NCBI GenBank assembly: GCA_964030475.1
Contig: CAXIPT010000045.1
Coordinates: forward strand, 62,001 to 126,000
Length of the DNA stretch: 64,000 bases
DNA from: Tethya wilhelma
Lineage: Eukaryota > Porifera > Demospongiae > Tethyida > Tethyidae
Direction of reading: 5' to 3'
Under the pieces are notes generated by a model that worked only from the letters and a program-made list of their open reading frames with translations, was not told the origin of the DNA and made no database searches. Positions 23,255 through 34,811 of this stretch are shown in pieces. The stretch's first letter is position 1; each line of letters begins with the position of its first letter. Both the position numbers and the translations under genes were made by a program.

Positions 23255-24940
23255 AGATTAAAAAAATTTTAAGGCAAAATAAACGTCCTTGGTCAAAAGT
23301 ATATGTTGTATGTCAATGTTTTTCACCTCAAGATAACGTTCCAATTGTTGAAAAAAGCAACTATTCACAAAAGTGTTTTTTTTGTGCTAAATAATGCTTT
23401 AAAGGCAAAATAAACGTTTTTTTTCAAAAGTGTATTTTTTAGTTTCAGAAAATTTTCTAAGTTAATAGTCAGTCAAAAAGACTAAGTTCTTTATCTGTAC
23501 TCTGACAAAACTTTGTTTATCGCAAACAATGTTTTCATTTCAAGATAATGTTCCAAGTGTTGAAAAAGTAACTTATCACAAAAGTTTCTTTTGTGCTAAA
23601 AAATGCTTTAAAGGCAAAATAAACTTTTTTTTTCAAAAGTGTATTTTTTAGTTACAGAAAATTTTCTAAGTTAATATTCAGTCAAAACATCAAATTTCTT
23701 TTTCTGTACTATGAGAAAACTTTGTTTATCACAATGTTTTTCAACTCAAGATAATGTTTCAAGTGTTGAAAAAAGTAACTATTCACAAGTGTTTCTTTTG
23801 TGCTAAAAAATCTATTCAAAGCAAAATAAACATTTTTTGTCAAAAGTGTATTTTTAAGCCACAAAAAATTTTCTAATTGATAGTCAGTCAAAAAGACTAA
23901 GTTCTTTATCTGTACTGTGAGAAAACTTTGTTTATCACAAAAAATGTTTTTCACCTCAAGATAATGTTCCAAGTGTTGGAAAAGTAACTATTCACAAGTG
24001 TTTTTTGTTTTAAAAAAAGTTTTCAAACGTTTTTTGGAAAAAGTGTATCTTTTAGTCACAGAAAATTTTCTAAGTCGATATTCACTCAAAAAGAATAAGT
24101 TCTTTATCTCTACTGTGAGAAAAGTTTATCTCAAACAGTGTTTTTCACCTCAAGATAATGTTCTAAGTGTTGAAAAAAGTAACTATTCACAAGAATGTTT
24201 GTTTTAGGGAAAATAAACGTTTTTTTGTCAAAATGTGTATTTTTAAGTCACAGAAAATTTTCTAAGTCGACAGTCAGTCAAAAAGACTAAGTTCTTTATC
24301 TGTACAGTAGACCCTTGATTATCCGAACACCTCGGGGCACAGCCTAACTTCAAGCGTTCGGAAAGCCAAAATTGTTCCGATAACTGAAGCAATAAAATTA
24401 CGCTTGTTTTTACCGCTCTAACAGTAGCCACGATAGTTTTACTAGCTATTTAGCATCTCAGAACACTAGTAGATTGTATTTTTCTTCGATCAAACTTGAA
24501 TAATAGCAACCGCGTGCCCGATTACAAACCTCAAGCACGAAAAGAGGGCGGAGTCCGTTCAGATTTGTTCTAATTAACCGAAATTTGGTCTTCCAGCTCT
24601 GTTCGGATAATCGAGAGTTCGGATAAGCGAGGTTCGGATAATCGAGGTTCTACTGTACTTTGTTTATCACAATCAATGTTTTTCATTTCAATATAATGTT
24701 CCAAGTGTTGAAAAAGTAACTATTCACAAAAGTGTTTCTTTTGTGCTAAAAAATGCTTTAAAAGCAAAATAAACGTTTTTTTTAAAAGTGTATTATTTAG
24801 TTACTGAAAATTTTTTAAGTTAATAGTCAGTCAAAAAGACTTATTTCTTTATCTGTACTGTGAGAAAACCTGTTTATCACAAACAATGTTTTTCCCTTCA
24901 AGATAATGTTCCAAGTGTTAAAAATTAACTATTCACAAAA
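23255..24940 (+). repeat. Tandem repeat array, forward sense
   Basis: About seven units of the ~205-215 bp repeat, interrupted at 24305-24655 by a TA-flanked MITE, ending in the S4 leader. Confidence 0.85.
24305..24655. mobile_element. Tigger/pogo-like MITE copy 2
   Basis: 351 bp, starting CAGTAGACCCTTGATTATCC and ending with the complementary GAGGTTCTACTG, flanked by TA (24303-24304 and 24656-24657). Same family as 3978-4330 but inserted at another site in the satellite unit. Confidence 0.82.
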
Positions 24941-27134
24941 GATTAGGAAAAGCTTTTTATATAATGCAGCTAAGCAACAATCAAGCTTACTATACTCCAG
25001 GTCTTGTTGCTTAGTGAAGCTTTTGCTGGTTAAAAAAGCCTAACATACTGGAGGGTCAAATACGCTAGAATAAATCGCGCCTATAAAGCTTTTATACCAG
25101 CTATTCAGCAACGCTTACAAAACCGATGCTATGGCTATATAGCCTAACTATCCCTGCACCTACGTAGCAAGTTTCAAGCTTATTCTCTGAAGGGTTGTAG
25201 AAAAAACGTCGATCTAAAGTCGACCATTCTGATCACAAAGATCGTGACCGTTAGTCTCCCAACGACGAGTAGTGCCACGCCTTACTAGCAGTTCTAACTC
25301 TGACTTGATATTTTAGTAGAGTAGTCCCTTACCTATTCGTATATAAAGTTTAAAGTTCATGGCTAATATTTTAGCTTGCTAAATAGTCGCTAGTGCTGCC
25401 TTGACGCGCGATTTTGCGTCAACTGCTGTTTGAAACACCCACCCGGATGATGCGATTTAGCGTCAACCACAGGTAATCACTTAAACGACCCTAACATAAA
25501 AGTAGAGGCATAGATCAACACGTTGCAAGTTGAAGCGTTCAAATCCAACGGAGCGTTCTAAAGTTAGATGTGACTGAAGTTTGATAATCTATGGAATGGC
25601 AGCAAAAGAAGTGCAGAGAGCACTAACTCCTGCTGATATACCTGAAACTGACCATTCTGAGCCTTTCAATAAGCACACTGTGTCTCAGCTACATCGGTGG
25701 CTGTTGTGTAGAGGCATCAATGTGCCAATGTCTTGGAGAAAGCAGCAAGTAATAGACAGGTATGCATGCAATATTTATTGTAGAGTGTGTCTAGTTACAT
25801 ACACTACAAGTACGAGCTGTAGTTGTATACTTCTGTGTACCCTGCCTGCTTATAGAATACAGCAAGTCAAACATGATGTCATCCCTGTGGTTGATGTGGA
25901 TGGATCATATGTATACAAGAAATACATCTCTCTTTCTGAAGCTAGACAACAAGTTGCTCGACCAGGGCCACCATCTCCTCCTCTTACAGAATGGAAACTG
26001 GTCTCTGAAGCCACATGTAAAGACGTTGGTGTTCATATTCCTCTTGTGACCTTAGGTAAACATTAAAATATCTCACTTCAGTTACGCTAATATTTGTTTA
26101 CTTGCTGCTTTTTTTCCCCTTCATTTTATATTCCTACTGTAAGTTTGGTATATANTCATTTTATATTCCTACTGTCAGTTTGGTATATACTTACCTTGCT
26201 GGACATTTGGGCCATTATGCTGACCATGGTGCTTTTATTGCACTTGCGCGAGGATACACTCATTGGGCCTCTGGGAGATTACAACAAATGGAAGTGAATG
26301 TGTCGCACCCAGCTTACTGTTATGTTCTCTGTCAGATGAAGCCTTCTATGAAGCAGGGTTTGTACACTTTGTACATGCTTTGGGGAGAGAAGGAGAACTA
26401 GCAACCATTTGCTCAGCTACTTGTGAATGTACTGCAGGGTATGTTCATCATCTTTTTTAATGCTTACATCACACACATGTACACTCTCTCTCACACACAC
26501 AATCATTGACAACAATTTTTTGGTCTTACATGCATCTGGCACATGTTTGTTTACTTGTATTTCCTATTAAGGGTAAATCAAACCAAATAAATGATTCTTT
26601 TGAACTTTTCATGCACTTTGGTCATTTCTATGCGTGATCATTCTATGTAATACCCACCTGCTAACCTTAACCTAACTTGCTTTTTGTTTTCTTCTTGAGT
26701 TATTTCTTGGCTTTCTTCTTCTTTTGCAGTACTTGGAAGAAATTTTTAGCGAGGCTTCTTTATAGGTAATTACTTGCTTGTTGTCTTCTTCTTGAGTTAG
26801 CTTTTGGCTTTCTTCTTTCTTTGCAGGACTTAGAAAATATTTTTAAGGGGCGATTCATCTGTATGCAAATATTGTCTACAACAAACTCGTTTCACTACAA
26901 TGTGCAATTATGACACAGAAAGTATATGGAGTGATTGTAGTACACCATAGTAACATATTCATTGACATTTTTTGCATAGTAACTGTATTGAGCGATCGGT
27001 TTTTAAAGGCTATATCTAACCTAACCGAATCAAATTTTGTTTTCCGCATTTACTTATGACGTAATTGCAAAGAAACAATAATCGTGATTTTCACAGGCAA
27101 ATACATCTGGTGTTTTTTCCAAAATTGGGTCACA
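24941..27134 (+). pseudogene. S element copy 4: most complete SAP/SWIM-like gene
   Basis: The leader is at 24950-25580. Coding starts at 25596 (MAAKEVQRALTP). Exon 1 ends at AGACAG|GTATGC near 25758 and carries the SAP-like helices (QLHRWLLCRGINVPMSWRKQ). Exon 2 runs from after CTTATAG near 25854 to CTTAG|GTAAAC near 26054. A third segment at 26190-26440 holds YLAGHLGHY, ARGYTHWASGRLQQMEV and CSATCECTAG. The n at 26155 lies inside a near-duplicate of about 35 bp, a likely assembly artefact. As in all copies, YTLYM and LGREGEL are in different frames by one base. Downstream exon-like segments follow TTGCAG acceptors near 26730 and 26825, but no YqaJ nuclease domain appears. The 3' end is the complement of TGTGACCCAATTTTGG at 27134. 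Confidence 0.65.
26155..26155. other. Single-n join inside a short duplicate
   Basis: The ~34 bases before the n (CATTTTATATTCCTACTG...) are repeated almost exactly after it. Other S copies have this stretch once, so the n most likely marks an unmerged overlap of two contigs. Confidence 0.75.
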
Positions 27135-27598
27135 TATTTTGCCTTGAAAACAATTTCTAGCACAAAAAAAAACATTTTTTAAAAAATTTACTTTTTTTGG
27201 AACATTCTCTTAATGTAATAAACATCAAGAATTGAAAAAGCAAAGTTTTCCACGGTGCAGATAAAGAACTTAGTCTTCCAAGTTTTTTTCTCTTCCATGA
27301 GAAAACTTTGTTTTTAACTAAAAATTTATTTTACATCTAGAGAATGTTCTGTTTTAAAAAAACTAAATTGTCATAAATGTGTAGGCAATGTGAACTATTT
27401 TGTCAAAAGTGTACTTTTTGATCTTAGAAAATTTTATAAGTCTATAGGCACTCAAAAAGACTTAGTTCTTTTTCTGTACCGTAGAAAACTTTGTTTTTCA
27501 ATTTTTGATGTTTATTACATTGAGAGAATGTTTCGGAAAAAGTAAATTTTAAAAAAAATGTTATTTTTTGTGCTAGAAAATGTTTTCAAGGCAAAATA
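27135..27598. repeat. Tandem repeat with sense switch between S4 and S5
   Basis: Reverse-sense satellite follows the S4 3' end to about 27285, then forward-sense satellite runs to the S5 3' end. The switch separates two S copies lying tail to tail. Confidence 0.75.
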
Positions 27599-27728
27599 TG
27601 TGACCCAATTTTGGTAAACACACCAGATGTATTCGCCGGTAAAAATTGATTATTGTTTCTTTTGCAATTACGTCATAATAGATGAAGAAAACAAAATTTG
27701 ATTTGTTTAAGTTAGATATAGCCTTTAA

Positions 27729-28372
27729 CCGATTATACGCTGAATTCTTTTGAAGTGAATGACGTCATACGGCGAAATTAAAATTTTAAATTTTTAGTAG
27801 CTACGCCTTCTTTTTGTTTTTCTTCTTAAGTAAAGATTAGGCAAAGCTTTTTATATGATGCAGCTAAGCAACAATCAAGCTTACTATACTCCAGGTCTTG
27901 TTGCTTAGTGAAGCTTTTGCTGGTAAAAAAAGCCTAACATACGGGAGGGTCAAATACGCTAGGATATGGCCGCGCGTATAAGGCTTTTTTTCCAGCTAGC
28001 CAGCAACGCTTACAAAAGCAATGCTATCGCTATATAGCCTAACTATCCCTACACCTACGTAGCAAGTTTCAAGCTTATCCTCTGAAGGGTTGTAGAAAAA
28101 ACGTCGATCTAAAGTCGACCATCGTGATCGCGAAGATCGTGACCGTTAGTCGCTCAACGACGAGTAGCGCCACGCCTTACTAGCAGTTCTAAGTCTGACT
28201 TGATATTTTAGTAGAGTAGTCCCATACCTATTCGTATATAAAGTTTAAAGTTCAGGGCTAATTGCTTAGCTTGCAAAATAGTCGCTAGTGCAGCCTTGAC
28301 GCGATTTTGCGTCAACCGCGGTTTGAAACACCACGCGGATGACACGATTTAGCGTCAACCGCAGGTAATCGG
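27729..28372. mobile_element. TTAA-flanked MITE (family M1), copy a
   Basis: 644 bp, from CCGATTATACGCTGAATTC to ...GGTAATCGG, with TTAA on both sides (27725-27728, 28373-28376). TTAA target and short TIRs point to a piggyBac-type mobiliser. The interior from AAAGCTTTTTATATGATGC onward is homologous to the S leader. Confidence 0.82.
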
Positions 28373-28376
28373 TTAA

Positions 28377-28985
28377 CCGATTATACGCTAAATTCTTTTT
28401 TAACCAAGTACACGCGAAGTACGCACATTTGCGTACTATGACCTTTAGCGCTATTGTTTAGACGACGCGTCTAAGCACTGAACTCTGAACTTTCAGCACA
28501 AATAGGTAAAGTACCTCCTTTACTAAAATACAAAGTTTGAGTTGCAACTCTTGAAGGGGTGTGGCTGCTACACGACTAGAGGTCACGATCGACGCGATCA
28601 CGATAGTGATGTTTATAGCGGCGTTTTTTTCTACAGCCTTTCAAAGGCCAAGCTTCAAAGTTGCTACGTAGGTGCAGAGATAGTTAGGCTATGTAGCTAT
28701 AGCATCGCTTTTGTGAGTGTTGCTGCCTAGCTACAAAAAAGCCTAAGACGGCGAAAAATTTATTTAGCGTATTCGACGATCAGACCCTTCCATACTTTGG
28801 CCCTTTTTTTACAGCTAAAAGCACTACTAGAGCAGCGAGGCTTGCATCATAGTTAGTATAAAAGTTGCTCAGCTGCATCGTAAAAGAAACAGAGTCCAAA
28901 CTGTTTTTTTAAAGAAAATATTAAAATCATGCGTAGCCACTCAAAATTTTTAATTAATTTCAAATTTCATCGCGCGTGTAATCGG
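28377..28985. mobile_element. TTAA-flanked MITE (family M1), diverged copy b
   Basis: 609 bp, from CCGATTATACGCTAAATTC to ...TGTAATCGG, sharing the TTAA at 28373 with copy a and ending at TTAA 28986-28989. The core (TAGCTACAAAAAAGCC, GCTACGTAGGTGCAGAG) is partly in opposite sense to copy a. Confidence 0.72.
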
Positions 28986-28989
28986 TTAA

Positions 28990-29614
28990 GTGAATGACGT
29001 CATAGCACGGAATTAAAATTTTAAATTCTTAGTAGCTACGCCTTCTTTTTGTTTTTCTTCTACAAGTAAAAATCAGGCAAAGCTTTTAATATGATGCAGC
29101 TAAGCAACAATCAAGCTAACTATGCTCCAAGTCTTGTAGCTTAGTGAAGCTTTTGCAGGGAAAAAAAAGACTAATGTACGGGAGGGTCTAATATGTTAGG
29201 ACATAGCCGTGCATCTAAAGCTTTTTTTCCAGCTAACCTACAACGCTTACAAAACCGATGCTATGGCTGTATAGGTTAATTATCCCTGCACCTATGTAGG
29301 AAGTTTCAAGCCTATCCTCTCAAGGGTTGTAGAAAAAACGTCGCTCTAAACTCTACAATCGAGATCGCGAAGATCGTGACCGTCAGTCGCTCAGCTACGT
29401 GTAGTGCCACGCCTTACTAGCAGTTCTACATCTGACTTGATTTTTTGGTAGAGTAGTCCCTTACCTATTCGTATATAAAGTTTAAAGTTCATGCAGGGCT
29501 AATTGCTTTGCTTGCAAAAAGTTGCCAAGGCGGCCATTGACGCATTAATGCTTCAACGGCGGTTTGCAAAACCCACGTGTTTGATGCAATAATGCGTAAT
29601 TGGTGTATAATCGG
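28990..29614. mobile_element. TTAA-flanked MITE (family M1), copy c lacking its left TIR
   Basis: Starts at GTGAATGACGTCATAG, the sequence about 20 bp inside copy a, and ends ...GTATAATCGG at TTAA 29615-29618. The left TIR is missing, as if copies a and b had inserted at a TTAA within it. Confidence 0.7.
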
Positions 29615-31655
29615 TTAAAACCCGATCGCTCAATACAGTTACTATGCAAAAAATGTCAATGAATATGTTGCTATGGTGTACTACAATCACTCCATATACT
29701 CTCTGTGTCATAATTATTCATGTTGCACATTGTAGTGAAACGGGTTTGTAGTAGAATATTTGCATACTGATGAAGAGCCCCTTAAAAATTTTTTCCAACT
29801 CTGCAAAGAAAGAAGAAAGCCAAAAGCTAACTCAAGAAGACGACAAGCAAGTAATTACCTATAAAGAAGCCTCGCTAAAAATTTCTTCCAAATACTGCAA
29901 AAGAAGAAGAAAGCCAACAGATAACTCAAGAAGAAGACAAAAAGCAAGTTAGTACTTATATAATGTAAGGTTAGCAGGTGGGTATTAAATAGAATGATCA
30001 CACATAGAAATGACCAAAGTGCATGAAAAGTTCAAAACAATCATGTATTTGGTTTCATTTACCCATCATAGGAAATACCAGTAAACAAACATGTGTGACA
30101 ATAGGCCAGATACATGAAAGACCCAAAATTTTGTTGTCAATGATTGTGTGTGTGTGTGTACATGTGTGTGATGTATACATTAAAAAAAAAGATGAACATA
30201 CCCTGCAGTACATTCACAAGTAGCTGAGCAAATGGTTGGTAGTTGTCCTCATGTACACAGTGTACAAACTCTGCTTCATTGGAGGCTTCATCTGACAGAG
30301 AACATAACAGTAAGCTGAGTGCGACACATTCACTTCCATTTGTTGTAATCTCCCAGAAGCCCAATGAGTGTATCCTCGCGCAAGTGCAATAAAAGCACCA
30401 TGGTCAGCATAATGGCCCAAATGTCCAGCAAGGTAAGTATATACCAAACTGACAGTAGGAATATAAAATGAAGGAGAAAAAAGCAGCAAGTAAACAAATA
30501 TTAGCATAACTGAAGTGAGATATTTTAATGTTTACCTGAGGTCACAAGAGGAATATGAATACCAACGTCTTTACATGTGGCTTCAGAGACCAGTTTCCAT
30601 TCTGTAAGAGGAGGAGATGGTGGCCCTCGTCGAGCAACTTGTTGTCCAGCTTCAGAAAGAGAGATGTATTTCTTGTATACATATGATCCATCCACATCAA
30701 CCACAGGGATGACATCATGTTTGACTTGCTGTATTCTATAAACAGGCAGGGTACAGAGAAGTATACAACTACAGCTCGTACTTGTAGTGTATGTAACTAG
30801 ACACACTCTACAATAAATATTGCATACGTACCTGTCTATTACTTGCTGCTTTCACCAAGACCTTGGCACATTGATGCCTCTACACAACAGCCACCAACGT
30901 AGCTGAGACACAGTGTGCTTATCGAAAGGCTCGGAATGGTCAGCTTCAGGTATATCAGCAGGAGTTAGTGTTCTCTGCACTTCTTATGCTGCCATTCCAT
31001 AGATTATCAAACTTCAGTCACTTTTAACTCAAGAACGCTATGTTGGATTTGAATACTTTAACTTCCAACGTGTTGATCTTTGCCTCTAGTTTTACGTTAG
31101 GGTTATTTTACTGATTACCTGTGGTTGACGCTAAATAGCATCATCCGCGTGGGTGTTTCAAACAGTGGTTTACGCATAATCGCGTTAAGGCAACACTAGC
31201 GACTATTTTGCAAGCTAAAACAATAGCCCTGAAGTTTAAACTTTATATACGAACAGTTAAGAGACTACTATTACTCTACTAAAATATAAAGTCAGACTTA
31301 AAACTGCTAGTAAGGCGTTGCGCTACTCGTCGTTGGGAGACTAACGGTCACGATCTTTGCGATCACAGTGGTTATCTTTAGATCAACGTTATTTCTACAA
31401 CTGTTCAGAGGATAAGCTTGAAACTTGCTACGTAGGTGCAGGGATAGTTGGGCGATATAGCCATAGGATCGGTTTTGTAAGCGTTGCTGACTAGCTGGAA
31501 AAAATTTTTATATGCGCGACTATATTCTAGCGTACTTGATCCTCTCATGTGTTAACCTTTTTTTGCCAGCAAAAGCTTCACTACGCTACAAGACCTGGAC
31601 CATAGTAAGCTTGATTGTTGCTTAGCTTCATCATATAATAATAAGCTTTTCCTAA

Positions 31656-32245
31656 TCTATTGTGTATAGTTGCTTTTTTCAACACTTGGAACATTATTTT
31701 GAGGTGAAAAACATTGTTTGTGTAAAACAAAGTTTTCTCACAGTACAGATAAAGAACTTAGTCTTTTAGACTGACTATCCACTTAGAAAATTTTCTATCA
31801 CTAAAAAATACACTTTTAACAAAAAATGTTTATTTTGCCTTGAAAACATTATTTAGCACAAAAGAAACACTTTTGTGAATAGTTACTTTTTTCAAAACTT
31901 GGATTATCTTGACGTGAAAAACATTGTGATAAACAAAGTTTTCTCACAGTACAGATAAAGAACAGTCTTTTTGAATGACTATCAACTTAGAAAAATTTTT
32001 TTGACTAAAAAATAAACTTTTCACAAAAAAGGTTTGTTTTGCCTAGAAAAGATTTTTAGAACAAAAGAAACATTTTTGTGAATAGTTACTTTTTTTAACA
32101 CTTGGAACATTATCTTAAAGTAAAAAACATTTTTAGTGATAAATAAAGTTTTCTCACAGTACAGATAAAGAACTTAGTCCATTTGACTGACTATCGACTT
32201 AGAAAATTTTCTGTTACTAAAAAACACAGTTTTGCCAAAAAACGA
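31656..32245 (-). repeat. Tandem repeat, reverse sense
   Basis: About three reverse-sense units upstream of S5, switching sense at about 32245 (AAAACGATTATGTGTTTC), the counterpart of the switch at 3470. Confidence 0.82.
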
Positions 32246-34159
32246 TTATGTGTTTCTCTTGTGTTAAAAAATCTTTTCAAGGCAAAATAAACGTTTTTTG
32301 TCAAAAGTTTATTTTTTATTCACAGAATCTTTTCTAAGTCGATAGTCAGTCAAAAAGACTTAAGTTCTTTATCTGTACAGTGAGGAAACTTTGTTTATTA
32401 CAAATGTTTTTTCACCTCAAGATAGTTTTCCAAGTGTTCAAAAAAGTAAGTATTTGCAAAAGTGTTTCTATTGTGCTAAAAAATGTTTTCAATGCAAAAT
32501 AAAACATTTTTTGTCAAAAGTGTACTTTTAGTCACATAAAATTATCTAAGTCGATACAGTAGAACCTCGATTATCCGAAAACCTCGGGGCACAGCCTAAC
32601 TTCTAGCCTTCGGAAAACCGAATTTGTTCGGATAACTGAAGCGATAAAATTACGCTTGTTTTTACCGCTCTAACAGTAGCAACGATAGTTTTACTAGCTC
32701 TTTAACATATCAGAACACTAGTAGATTGTATTTTTCTTTGATCAAACTTGAATAATAGCAACCGCATTCACGATTACGTAAACCTTAAGCTCAAAAAGAG
32801 GGCGGAGTCCGTTCAGAAACAATATTTTTCACCTAAAGATAATATTCCAAGTGTTAAAAAAAGTAACTAGTCACAAAAGTGTTTCTTTTGTGCTAAAAAA
32901 TCTTTTCAAAGCAAAATAAACTTTTTTTTCCAAAAGTGTATTTTTTGTAACAGAAAATTTTCTAAGTCGATAGTCAAAAAGACTAAGTTCTTTATTCGTA
33001 CTTTGTTTATCACAAACAATGTTTTTCATTTCAAGATAATGTTTTTAGTGTTGAAAAAGTAACTATTCACAAAAGTGTTTTTTAGTGCAAAAAAATCTTT
33101 TAAAGGCAAAATAAACGTTTTTTGTTAAAAGTGTATTTTTTGTCACAGAAAATTTTCTACGTCTATAGTCAAAAAGACTAAGTTCTTTATCTGTACTGTG
33201 AGAGAAATTTGTTTATCACAATATTTTTCACCTCAAGATAACGTTCCAAGTGTTGAAAAAAGCAATTATTCCCAATAGTGTTTCTTTAGTGCGAAAGAAT
33301 CTTTTCAAGGCAAAATGTACTTTTTTTCTTATAAGTGTATTTTTTGTCATAGAAAATTTTCTAAGTCGATAATCAGTCAAAAAGACTAAGTTCTTTATCT
33401 GTATTGTGAGAATACTTTGTTTATCACAATGTTTTTCACCTCAAGACAATGTTCCAAGTGTTTAAAAAACTAACTATTTGCAAAAGTGTTTCTTTTGTGC
33501 TAAAAGATTTTATCAAGGGAAAATAAAAGTTTTTTGTCAAAAGTGTATTTTTTGTCACACAAAATTTTTTAAGTCAATACTCAGTCAAAAAGACTAAGTT
33601 TTTTCTAAGTCGATAGTCAGTCAAAAAGACGAAGTTCATTATCTGTACTGTTAGAAAACTTTGTTCATCACAAAATATGTTTTTCACCTAAGAGTAATGT
33701 TCCAAGTGTTGAAAAAAGTAACTATTCACAAAAGTGTTTCTTTTGTGCTAAAAAATGTTTTAAAGGCAAAATAAACGTTTTTTGTTAAAAGCATATAATT
33801 TGTCACAGATAATTTTCTAAGTCGATAGTAATTCAAAAAGAGTAAGCTCTTTATCTGTTCAGTGAGAAAAGTTTGTTTATCACAATGTTTTCAACCTCAA
33901 GATAATGTTCCAAGTGTTGAAAAAAGTAACTATACACAAAAGTGTTTCTAAACCAAAATTAAGGTTTTTTGTCAAAAGTGTATTTTTAAATCATAGAAAG
34001 TTTTTAAAGTCGATTATAAGTCAAAAAGACTAAGTTCTTTATCTGTACTGTGAGAAAACTTTGTTTATCACAAACAATGTTTTTCACCTCAAGAGAATGT
34101 TCCAAGTGTTGAAAAAAGCAACTATTCACAAAAGTGTTTTTTTAGTGCAAAAAAATTCT
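32246..34159 (+). repeat. Tandem repeat array, forward sense
   Basis: Forward units matching 3471-5930, including the remnant of the same TA insertion (32557). They are interrupted at 34164 by a TTAA element. Confidence 0.83.
32557..32816. mobile_element. Tigger/pogo-like MITE, right end lost
   Basis: Starts CAGTAGAACCTCGATTATCC after TA and ends abruptly at GTCCGTTCAG, followed by satellite. The left flank (ATTATCTAAGTCGATA) is the same as at 3978, so both descend from one insertion before the segment was duplicated. Confidence 0.8.
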
Positions 34160-34163
34160 TTAA

Positions 34164-34807
34164 CCGATTATACGCTGAATTCTTTTGAAGTGAATGACGT
34201 CATACGGCGAAATTAAAATCTTAAATTTTTAGTAGCTACGCCTTCTTTTTGTTTTTCTTCTAAAATAAAGATTAAGCAAAGCTTTTTATATGATGCAGCT
34301 AAGCAACAATCAATTTTACTATACTCCAGGTCTTGTTGCTTAGTGAAGCTTTTGCTGGTAAATAAAGCCTAACATACGGGAGGGTCAAATACGCTAAAAT
34401 ATAGCCGTGCGTATAAAGCTTTTTTTCCAGCTGGCCAGCACCGCTTACAAAAGCGATGCTATGGCTTTATAGCCTAACTATCCCTGCACCTACGTAGCAA
34501 GTTTTAAACTTATCCTCGGTAGGATTGTAGAAAAAACGTCGATCTAAAGTCGCCCATCGTGATCGCGAAGATCGCGACCATTAGTCGCTCAACCACGAGT
34601 AGCTCCACGCCTTACTAGCAGTTCTAAGTCTGATTTGATTTTTAGTAGAGTAGTCCCTTACCTATTTGTATATAAAGTTTAAAGTTCAGGGCTAACTGCT
34701 TAGCTTGCAAAATAGTTGCTAGTGCAGCCTTGACGCGATTTTGCGTCAACCGCAGTTTGAAACACCCACGCGGATGATGCCATTTGGCGTCAACCGCAGG
34801 TAATCGG
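34164..34807. mobile_element. TTAA-flanked MITE (family M1), solo copy
   Basis: 644 bp with CCGATTA...TAATCGG ends and TTAA at 34160-34163 and 34808-34811. Removing it with one TTAA restores the satellite (CTTTAAAGGCAAAATAAACG). No coding sequence. Confidence 0.88.
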
Positions 34808-34811
34808 TTAA

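Larger units (their letters stand above)
27599..31655 (-). pseudogene. S element copy 5, interrupted by a MITE cluster
   Basis: The 3' end starts at TGTGACCCAATTTTGG (27599). It is interrupted at TTAA 27725-27728 by a 1.9 kb cluster and resumes after TTAA 29615-29618. Coding pieces on the minus strand: SAP-like exon with a likely ATG near 30994 (mutated context), second exon with IQQVKHDVIPVVDVDG (about 30740-30535), third segment at 30440-30215 with YLAGHLGHYADHGAF and ARGYTHWASGRLQQM. In this copy a deletion joins YTVYM to a short out-of-frame tail and removes LGREGEL. Leader to 31655. Same region of origin as copy 1. Confidence 0.62.
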
